Source: Dendrocalamus latiflorus (lineage: Eukaryota; Streptophyta; Magnoliopsida; Poales; Poaceae). From it: a DNA stretch of 64,000 bases. Position 1 is the stretch's first letter. Each line of letters begins with the position of its first letter. The DNA lies in the NCBI GenBank assembly GCA_017311315.1, contig CM029626.1, positions 32,715,211 through 32,779,210 on the forward strand, written 5' to 3'. Positions 56,117-64,000 of the stretch are shown one piece after another. Below the pieces are notes generated by a model, which was given only the letters and a program-made list of their open reading frames with translations, made no database searches and was not told the origin of the DNA. The translations under genes were made by a program, and so were the position numbers.

Positions 56117-56689
56117 TCCATTACATCGAGGGGCCCAGAGATATCTCTCCCATAAGGAGGGGCAAATTCTATCTTGATCATTCACATCCCACTACATGTT
56201 TCATAGCAAACCCGAAGACTACTTTTATGACTACCCAGTTACGGAGTAGTGGTTAGTAGTCCCAAAATAGGCTACTACGCATGTTGGGAACCATGATGAT
56301 CTCAAGTCTAAGGATTCTACATAAACACTACTTGAGACCAACTAATGACACATGGAATCTCTGCAGTGTCTCATGGTGGATCTATCCAACATATGTTCAC
56401 TAACACATGTCCATATTATTGATTTGGTATCTCCATACCATGATCCATGAGACATGATCATCAATCAATACATATGCTGATCTTTGAATCATATTTGTTC
56501 CTCATATGATATATGATCAGGGATCATTTAGAAATAGCAACATTTTGGCATTAAGAGTCTCATGAATAAGTCACATACTCATTGATCAATAATGATAATG
56601 TCTATTTCAAGGAACAAACTAATGCATCATAAACATAGTATGTGATATATATAACATCTCCATGTTGCCTCTAGGGCATATCACTAACA
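56117..56689 (-). repeat. Copia LTR, right copy, truncated
   Basis: Matches 43931-44456 closely and adds the LTR start (CTCTAGGGCATATCACTAACA end on plus). Its left edge joins element B gag at 56116/56117. Confidence 0.8.
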
Positions 56690-58585
56690 CTACCGCCGTC
56701 CACCAGAATGTGGCCAACGTCGCACCCCGCGATGGTGGCCCGGTTGACGAGGGGATCTTAATGGGGGAATTCCACACCCTGAGCGTCGGCAGGTGTGAAA
56801 GTGATCTCGTGTTGCGCCCAGTCTGGGGTGCCTGCGTCGGGTACGCCGCCACGTGGTGTAGCCTCCTCGCGTAGGCTTTCCGCTGTCGTGCCGAGGCAAA
56901 CTCCATCGAGGAACCTCCCGAGATGACATTGATGACCCTGCGCTGGGCTCCCTCGGGGGCTTGCAACTGCAAGAGGCCTGCGCGAGGCTGCTGTATATGA
57001 GCCTGAATTCGTAGGAGGCCCTCCTGAGGCTGCGGTCCCTGATCTTGGATCTGCATGGGGGCTTCCGAGGGCTGTTGGATGTGGGCCACGACGAGTGGAC
57101 ATGCATCCATGTTCTTGTCCCTGGCGATGCTTTGCTGGAGCGCCGCGATAGAGATGCACGCCCGTGTGTCATGGGTACCTCGGCCGTGGACCTCGCACCA
57201 CTGCCCGTGGTGGTAGTCTTCGTATTCTCCTCGGCCTCTGTCGTCGCGACCCCGGCCGCGGCCCCGGCCTCGCCCGCGGTGTCCTCTACCGCCGCGGCCA
57301 GCGGGGGCGTTGTCCTCGGAGCCGCCCTCGATGTCGAATACGTATCGGGGCCTCCACGACTTGTGCTGGTTACGTTTGGGCTTGTCAGCGGACGACTCCT
57401 TGGGCTAGATGTCCTTGCGTTCGGAGGCATCCTTTGACGGCTCCAGCTTGCGCTTGCCTTTCGAGGAGCCGTCTTTGGACGGGTCTTCACTCTTGGCCAG
57501 GCCCTCCTGATTGTTGTCGGAGTCGTCGCCTTGTCTTCAACGCGCGTCCTCTTCTGCCCTGGCGTATTCCTCCATTTTGTCGAAGAGCTTCGCCACTGTC
57601 TTGATTGGCTTTCGTGTGTTGTATTCAGCCATCGGGTCAGGGCGAAGGCCTTGTATGGCTACATTGATAATGGTCGTTTCGTTAACGTCCTTGACTTGGC
57701 AGCGTACCTTTGCAAAGTGTTTGAAGTAATCCCGCAGCTTCTCCGAAGATTTCTGCTTCACTGCGAAGAGCTGATCAGCATCGACTCGCTCGACATAATT
57801 CCCCTGGAAGTTGTTGTAGAGGCAATCGCGGATCTGCTCCCACACATAGATGGAGTTTGGCTCTATGGTAAAAAACCAAGAGAGCGCCACGCCTTGCAAC
57901 GCGAGGGGGAGTCCCTTCGCCTTCGTGGTGTCGTCTCCGCCAGCGCCTTCGATGGCGGTTCAGTATACATGCACAAATTCTCGCGGGTCCGTGTCGCCCT
58001 TGTATGATTCGATAGCGCTGGGGAACTTGAAGTCTTCCGGCCACGCCGCCTGCTGTAGGCCCGCGGAGAGTGGGGACTCCGGGTCCACACGTCGTAGCGG
58101 GACGCGGCTGGATGTGGGGCATCGCGGCTGTGCGCCCTATCCGGTGTGGGCTCCGATGGGACCGCTGGCGGGGTCTGTTGGCTTCAAACTTCCTGCATGT
58201 CCCGCACGGCCCCGCGAAGGTCTGTCAACTCCCGCTGGAACGCGTTGAGGGCCACCAGCAGGGCGGTCTCCACCGTGGACGTGGCTGGGGCCGTCGGTGC
58301 GCCCGACGGCGCGGCCGGCACAGCGGTGACCACGGCCTGCGCACCCAGGTTGCCCGCCGCGTTGCCCTGGAGGACCCCGGAGCTGGTGACGAGGTCCGCA
58401 CCGTCGCCGGGAATGCTCGCTACGTCAGGTGGGAAAGTGGATGCGCCTGCGTTGCCACCGTCGGGGTTGGTCATCGGGGCGGTGGTGGCGGGGTTGGGCG
58501 CCGTGTCGGTGACGGGGTTGTTTGTTGTGGCGGTGACGGCGGGGTCGGGCGTCGCGTCTTGAGCGCCGGTGCTCACAGTCGTCAC
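56690..58585 (-). pseudogene. Element A gag and start of protease
   Basis: An N-terminal Pro/Thr/Ala-rich frame (58184-58585, containing VETALLVALNAFQRELTDLRG), capsid part at 57537-57899 (LQGVALSWFFT-like, SIYVWEQIRDCLYNNFQGNY, RVDADQLFAVKQKSSEKL), nucleocapsid-like CEVHGRGTHDTRAC at about 57160-57200, and the protease start HILVDGGS cut at 56690. Several frameshifts separate these pieces. The start codon is damaged: the LTR joins right at GTG ACG ACT GTG, where ATG would be expected. Confidence 0.78.
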
Positions 58586-58725
58586 ATGGGGAATGCTTTT
58601 ACAGTTATACTCTTACATCCGGGTATTCCCCTGAAGGGTACTCGTGTCATTGTACATGTCCCATTTTGGGCCTTACATTCTCCTAACAGGCCTGCTGGGC
58701 TTAGGTGGGGGCCACCCCTACAACA
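58583..58725 (-). repeat. 5' LTR of element A, truncated
   Basis: 143 bases from CACATGGGGAATGC to CCCTACAACA, matching 13170-13312. The inner 101 bases of the LTR, the PBS and the gag leader are deleted. Confidence 0.88.
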
Positions 58726-58782
58726 GTAACCTTTCAAAAATAAGTCTATAATCATATGCCATGCTTAGTAGTGCTTAGATAC
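58726..58782 (+). mobile_element. LTR X0, short continuation right of the nested block
   Basis: GTAACCTTTCAAAAATAAGT to TGCTTAGATAC, matching 37833-37890 of X2. Starts with the second GTAAC target duplication. Cut at 58783 by an opposite LTR. Confidence 0.85.
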
Positions 58783-59971
58783 CGTAGGAGCCCAGATTAT
58801 ATCATCCAGCCTCCCCTGTGATTCCACTGCACTATTCCCTGATCAGTTGATAGTGCTCGCAAGTTACAGTTCTGAACATCTAAGTACATATCATGCGGAA
58901 GCGTAAATACAACAGTAAACTTACTCATGGGCCGATTAGGCCGAAATCCATAAAATGCAGCAGCGAAAATGGAGCACACAGGTGGGACCCTCAGGACATG
59001 CCCACAGGCAGCCAACTGAAGGTTTGCGACCTAGTCCTCGACATCTTCATCTTCTTTGTCATCATGACCAATGGTGTTGCTGAAGCGTAGTGATCTGATT
59101 CCTGATTCTAAATTTGTCGTGAGAGCGAGTGTAAGCACAAACCACCGTGCTCTGTGAGCCAATACACAGGATGCAAATAAATAGTATGCATCGCTTATCA
59201 AAAGGAGAGGCTTGGGTTATTTTATTTGCCAAAAATCGCTTTTAGTAGCATTATTATGATTTAATCATAGTGTTATTATTGCTACCTAAAACTCCAAACG
59301 GCGATTGCCATAATTGACTTAATCCACCAAAGATACACCTTCTTTACTGATTGCTGTCTAACACTCCAAACAGCGAGTGACATCATTTCATTAAACCACC
59401 AATCGCACACACTTTCTACATTGAGTGCTGTCTAAAACTCCAAACAGCTATTGACATTATTTAATTAATCCATCGAACATGCACTTATTGCTGCCTAAGA
59501 CTCCAAACAGCGAGTGTCATTATTTATCTAATCCACCAATCATACACTCTCTGTATTGATTGCTGTCTAAAACTCCAAACAGCTATTGTCATTATTTATT
59601 TAATCCATCGAACATACACTTTCTCTATTTATTGCTGTCTAAAAACTCCAAACAGTGAATGTCATCATTTATTTTGAATCCACCAATATCGTTTGTGTTC
59701 TAAATTCCTAATAATCCAATCTTGTAATTTCTATTCATCAACTCTTCACTTCTAAATTATAATGATTCCCTAACATAATTACTTTCAAATCCACCGATAT
59801 CACTTGTATCAGGGCTTTCTAACAATTCAATCCTTTCGGTTATTGATCCAAAACCATAATTTGCTATTCCAGTAACCAATCTTTTCTATTATCTATTTCT
59901 AACTAATTCACTAGTATACATCCACCAAGAATATCATTGATCAAGGTTATGCTTCAATAATTGTCATCATT
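58783..59971 (-). mobile_element. X3: family X LTR fragment in minus orientation
   Basis: CGTAGGAGCCCAGATT at the left (first base of the expected TGTAGGAGCCC changed), then the same sequence as the first part of the solo LTR, including GGTGGGACCCTCAGGACATG and the 72-base repeats. It breaks at 59972 where element C begins. Confidence 0.75.
59290..59670. repeat. 72-base tandem repeat in X3
   Basis: About five diverged units with CTCCAAACAGC and AATCCACCAAT, the counterpart of 31964-32190. Confidence 0.65.
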
Positions 59972-60720
59972 TGTCGGGACCCCGGATTTCCGAACCCGGA
60001 CCCTCTGTGTATTACTGCACTAGTCCCAGATCAAAGCTAGTGCACACAGTTAAACAGAAATGAATACATAACCAGCAACGCTTTATTACAATATTAAAGA
60101 GTACTGACCACCAGGTCTCATTATTACATTAGAGGTTTCAAGACCTCACACAATCAAAACACAGCGGAAGCAAGGTAAATTCAAGGTAGACCCATAAAGA
60201 TGCCACAGGCAGTTGACTGGGGAAGCGCGACCTAGCTCTCTGGGAAGAATCCATCACAGCCGCAGGCGAAGCAGTAGTCGTAGCCACCTTCTTGAGCTTC
60301 GCAATCTTCTGAGGTTTATTTTTAAGTGTAGCATGTGAGTACATAAAGTACTCCGCAAGTCTTGGGAAAAATGCATAGATGCAAGGCTTGACAAAGGAAG
60401 GCTATATGGCTCTTTTGCACAAAGTAATGTTTTAATTTCAATTACTACTAATTATTTTCGAAGGCATCAATTTAATAAAGTAAATGTTTTAACAGAACTA
60501 ACATTAACTTACTAGTGAAGGTTCCATCTACCAACACTAGCTTAAACAACTTGAACAAGTTTAATACTGCGGGTTACATCCACCCTCTCTGGCTCCAACT
60601 GCCAGGATACCCTTCCGAGAGTTCCCTCCACTCTCGGAATACAAAACTTTTGATTTTAAAACAAAACCAGAAATCTACCATGTGCATGCATTCCTTGCCC
60701 GGCCTTGACCGTGGGCACGA

Positions 60721-60749
60721 CTATTCGAATAGTTTTACACTCTGCAGAG
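60721..60749. promoter_or_regulatory. Double-palindrome module, element C LTR copy
   Basis: CTATTCGAATAG (60721-60732) and CTCTGCAGAG (60740-60749), 7 bases apart, preceded by GACCGTGGGCACG as in the family X copies. Confidence 0.6.
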
Positions 60750-61556
60750 GTTGTACAACTTTACCCACAAGAGATAAATTATCCTAAAAGTCAACACGCT
60801 TCCTTTGGCATGAGACCCAGATAAAATATCACAAAGCCTTTACCTTACTCTAATCTAGCTAGATACCACCCGCTGAGGTTTCACCGCAGGTAGGCTAACT
60901 GCCCGAACCGAAGCCCCCTCTTGCGCCATATGAGTACAGTAAATCCCTGTCCCTCACTGTGAATAACCAGTCCATCCCTGGCACCCACTTTCCACTGGTG
61001 GCACCTAAACTAGACTATCATAAGTTAGTCAGCTAGGTCGTACCCATATAGACTTGTGGTTGTACGGTTAATGCTCAGTCTGGACAAACACAAGCGTCGG
61101 TACTTAATTGACTAGGGTGGAACATACACTTAACAAGATCTCGTGCTTCCTGCACCAATCCAAACCAACCATCCACCCTAATCTAAACCAACTTTCACAT
61201 TTTAGTTTATTTTAAAAGAACAGTGGTAACTCCAATTATCACTAAATTTGTAAACACAAGGGTATTACAAGAATTCATAATTTCCCATTTGCAAGATTTA
61301 TGAGGTATTCAATAGCATGGCTAAGCATTGTTCTACCACTCTAATACCAACAATTTAAATATATTATTCATTAATGAGTCAAAGGAATTTCTAGGGTTGC
61401 AAAGGTACATGGCATTCAAATTCAATTGAGGGCATAACAAGGTTGGATATAACTAATGCCTTAAGATTTGAACTAATATTTTATATAAATAGCAATGCAC
61501 ATAATTTGAAATAATTAAAACATTTTAAAATCATAGGTTCGAGATGATCAAAGGAG

Positions 61557-61565
61557 ACTTGCCTT
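61557..61565 (-). promoter_or_regulatory. Conserved GC-type splice-donor-like block, element C LTR
   Basis: AAGGCAAGT on minus followed by CTCCTTTGATCATC and TCGAACC. Confidence 0.35.
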
Positions 61566-62316
61566 CTTAAGTGCTGGCTGGTTCTTCTTGCTGCGACTCG
61601 ACGAAATCCTCAGCGACGGCGGAATCTACGCGCGAGAAGACAGACAAACAAAACAAATAAAAAATCAAACAAAAAATTAAATAAAATTAAAAAATTAAAA
61701 AGAGTCCATAAATGGACAGCTTAGGATTTTAGAAAAATTTAGAAATTTGAACGGCTCAAATCAGAGTTAAAAAATGAGAAAGTTATGGCTTCCGAAAGAT
61801 TTAAAGGAGGGAAAAAGGAAAAAGCCGACTTTCGGGAATTATTTTTGCACTGAAAAATGCTATTTATGACGTCAGCCATTTTGAATATTCCGAGCGGGAA
61901 AAATAATTTGAATGACCGGTGGGCCCGGTCTACCGTGGACCGTATCCACGGACCACGGGGTTCGCCGACGTGGCACACCGGCCACATGGCGCCATGCGGG
62001 CGCGAGGTGGCGGCCACGTGGCTGTCCACGCGCGCACAACCGGCCACGCGGGCGGCGCGCACGGGCGGCTCGGGAGGAGCACGGCCGACGGCCTCGCCGG
62101 CGGCCGGAGGCGGGGGCTGCGAGCGGCGGCGGGGATGAGGGGAGGCGGCGGCACTCACCGGCGGCGGCGGCGGCGGAGGTTTGGGTGGCCGGCGGCGGCG
62201 CTAGGAGGCGGCGGCGGTGAGGCGACGGGAGGCGGTTTTTGGAGGTGGCGGCGGCGCCGAGAAAGGGAGGACAAGGGGCGGTGGGAGGCAGTGGTGAAGG
62301 AGGGAGTGGAGGGGGG

Positions 62317-62323
62317 TTTTATA
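62317..62323 (-). promoter_or_regulatory. TATA box in element C LTR
   Basis: TATAAAA on minus in a GC-rich stretch, same relative place as in DEL1 and X. Confidence 0.55.
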
Positions 62324-63191
62324 GGCGAGGAGGGGAGGGGGAGGCCGGCCATTTTGGAGCTTGCCGGAGTTATTGCTCCCGCAATTAGGGGACTTAAATT
62401 GAGGGGAAACGGCCGGCGGAATGGCGGGGAGTAATAGAGCATTCGTTTCCACTCTTTAATCGGGATTTTATGGGGAAGAAACGCGGGATTTTAAAGCTCA
62501 TTTTCGGTTTTAATGGTGGAGGAGAGAGAGGGTGGGAGGAGGAAGAAGGTGAGGTTGAAGAAGGATATGACATATGGGTCCCATGTGTCATAGAGAGTGA
62601 GAGTAAATGAAGGGGTACGGGCCGTCGGATTCGCGACACGTGGCAAGTGGATGGATGAGGGCCTTTGGATTTTATGAAGGGGTAAGTGATCATGTGTGGC
62701 TAGGATTAAAACGTGAGAGAGAGATTGATTTAATCTGAGAGCGACACGTGGCGGAATAGGATTAGTTTGATTTTTATTTTCGGAATAAATTTCAGCAATT
62801 ACTAGAAACTTTATAAATACTTCGAAAATTAATATTTAATGTCTAAAAATTCCAGAAAAATCATAAAATATTCCTGGAATTATTTTAGACTTAGTAAAAA
62901 TATTTTTAATTTCAGATTTGAATTTAATAATTTTATAAAATACTTTTTAGCTTTGAAAATTGATTTTAAATTTCAGAAAATTCTCAAATATTATTTAAAA
63001 ATTTAGGAAAGGCTAGGAAAAATATAATTTTCCCTTTTTGGCTTTAATAAAATATTTTAAATACATTTTCTTGCTTTAAATTTTGAAATAAAATCCAGAA
63101 AATCAAATAAAAGTCGAGTAAAATCCAATTACTTTAAAATAGTTAATTTGAATTTAAATTTTTCCAGAAAGCCAAATTTTGGGATGTTACA

Positions 63192-63203
63192 AACCTACCC
63201 CCC
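63192..63203 (-). other. Polypurine tract of element C
   Basis: On minus AAGGGGGGTAGGTT between the polyprotein stop (63204) and the LTR start. Confidence 0.85.
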
Positions 63204-64000
63204 TTAGAGAGAATCTCGACCCCGAGATTCGGACGGACTGGGAAAGAGGTCAGGGAACTCTGCTCTTAAATCTTCTTCACGCTCCCAAGTTGCTTCTGAT
63301 TCAGAATGATTGCTCCACTGTACTTTACAGAACTTGATGATCTTGCTTCACGTACTACGCTCTGCTTCCTCCAATATCTTGACTGGATACTCTGGGTATG
63401 TCAAGTCCTCCTTTAAGTTCACTTCCTCTAGACGCATCTGCTCTTCTGGCACTCTGAGACACTTTCTTAGCTGGGATACATGAAAGACGTCATGCACCTT
63501 CGACAACTGAGGTGGAAGCTCTAGCTGGTAAGCAACTTCTCCCTTTTTCGCTATAACAGGAAAGGGTCCAATGAATCTAGGAGCAAGTTTTCCACTGACT
63601 CCAAAACGTCTCATTCCCTTGAGAGGTGACACTTTCAAATAAACATGATCTCCAGGTACAAACTCTAATGTTCTTCGACGATTGTCCGCATAGCTTTTCT
63701 GCCTGGTTTGAGCTGTTTTTAACCTGTCCTGGATCAGACGAACTTGTTCCTCTGCCTGCTTCAACACATCTGGTCCAAACACTTGTCCTTCTCCGGTTTC
63801 TTTCCAATACAACGGTGTCCTGCATTTTCTGCCATACAAAGCTTCAAACGGAGACATCTGTAAGCTGGATTGATAACTGTTGTTATAAGAAAACTCCGCA
63901 TAGGGCAGACTTTGATCCCAATTAGCCTTGTTTGCTAGAACACAAGCTCTCAACATATCTTCCAAAATTTGGTTTACTCTTTCTGTTTGACCATCTGTCT
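63204..64000 (-). pseudogene. Element C polyprotein C terminus (integrase end and chromodomain)
   Basis: Enters from the right with TDGQTERVNQILEDM, including the catalytic Glu region, then YNNSYQSSLQMSPFEALYG, the GPY-like part (KLAPRFIGPFPVIAKKGEVA) and VFHVSQLRKCLRVP. An in-frame TGA at 63348-63350 stops translation just before the chromodomain. Beyond it the same frame goes on with SKIIKFCKVQW and EATWEREEDLRAEFPDLF to a natural stop at 63204. The TGA stands where the family has Arg (CGA), so one C-to-T change explains it. Confidence 0.88.

Larger units (their letters stand above)
43087..56689 (-). mobile_element. Copia (Angela/BARE-like) remnant, host of element B
   Basis: Starts TGAAGGAACG, ends ATATCACTAACA, and is flanked by perfect CTACC duplications (43082-43086, 56690-56694). 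On minus the LTR starts TGTTAGTGATATGCCCTAGA, like BARE/Angela LTRs. Two LTR pieces overlap by about 526 bases (43931-44456 and 56117-56645), so two LTRs were present once. No copia gag-pol remains; element B and a deletion replace it. Confidence 0.8.
13069..58725 (-). mobile_element. Element A: Tat-like Ty3/gypsy retrotransposon with three nested insertions
   Basis: Bounded by LTRs starting TGTTGTGG and ending CTACAACA and by target duplication GTAAC. Gag and the start of protease read on minus from 58585, so the left LTR is the 3' LTR. After removing DEL1, X2 and the copia block, about 9.5 kb remains: 3' LTR, antisense extra ORF (plus strand), tandem arrays, the rest of protease, gag, and a truncated 5' LTR. 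RT, RNase H and integrase are missing between about 42500 and 42560, so A could not have mobilised itself in its present form. Confidence 0.85.
59972..63191 (-). repeat. 3' LTR of element C
   Basis: 3,220 bases, TGTCGGGACCCC to GGGATGTTACA. GC-rich core at 61910-62440; its open frames are compositional. 62460-63180 is AT-rich without a gene. Confidence 0.88.
59972..64000 (-). mobile_element. Element C: Ty3/gypsy chromovirus, 3' end
   Basis: 3' LTR (59972-63191), PPT and the C-terminal part of pol on minus. LTR and pol resemble DEL1 in design but differ throughout, so it is a separate family or an old relative. The rest lies beyond the window. Confidence 0.9.

Noticed and set aside
44452..58730. 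Reading 44457-58725 as one element with paired LTRs
   Set aside because: Flanks GTATG and GTAAC differ and two gag genes are present (54545-56116 and 56690-58585); the right LTR pairs with 13069 by its GTAAC duplication.

Overview
The window is a stretch of large plant genome made almost wholly of nested transposable elements. I see no intact host gene. The grass signature is clear: a CACTA element with TTTGCCGAGTG/CACTCGGCAAA subterminal hairpins, long-LTR Ty3/gypsy chromoviruses primed by initiator Met-tRNA, Tat-lineage Ty3/gypsy elements with an antisense extra ORF, and an Angela/BARE-like copia LTR. A panicoid grass such as sugarcane, sorghum or a relative fits best; the species is inference.

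Layout, left to right. (1) 1-5517: right-hand part of a CACTA (En/Spm) element, with a TNP2-type transposase on the minus strand. It carries two frameshifts and two recognisable introns and runs off the left edge. (2) 5518-9879: old fragments, namely a possible host exon, a plus-strand Tat-like gag-protease-RT remnant full of stops, and the 3' end of a minus-strand gypsy element. (3) 9880-13068: an LTR of family X, plus orientation. It is split at 13068 and resumes at 58726.

(4) 13069-58725: one 45.7-kb nested block sitting inside that LTR, bounded by a 5-bp target duplication GTAAC. The outermost guest is element A (Tat-like, gag-pol on minus, 244-bp LTRs). Three later insertions sit inside it. 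The first is a full-length chromovirus, DEL1 (17200-28685), in A's antisense ORF. The second is a coding-less family X element (29261-40326) in A's 68-bp tandem array, itself hit by a solo LTR of the same family (31421-35779, duplication GCTTC). The third is a copia remnant (43087-56689, duplication CTACC) in A's protease, which in turn contains most of a second Tat-like element, B (44457-about 56116). (5) 58783-59971: a truncated family X LTR in the opposite direction. (6) 59972-64000: the 3' end of another chromovirus, C, which runs off the right edge.

How the pieces work. DEL1 has a complete 1501-residue gag-protease-RT-RNase H-integrase-chromodomain frame, PBS, PPT and two 2.9-kb LTRs, but a 4-residue gap changes the spacing of its integrase catalytic triad. 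B keeps recognisable pol modules: RT, a canonical RNase H lacking catalytic acids, an added archaeal-type RNase H, and integrase, broken by frameshifts. A has lost RT to integrase. A and B both carry, on the strand opposite to gag-pol, a spliced extra gene (Transposase_28 family) with a TATA-like box about 125 bases before its ATG and a conserved phase-1 intron.

The most unusual signal is a pair of perfect palindromes, CTATTCGAATAG and CTCTGCAGAG, 5-7 bases apart. It occurs five times, in the transcribed part of LTRs from three otherwise diverged LTR types.
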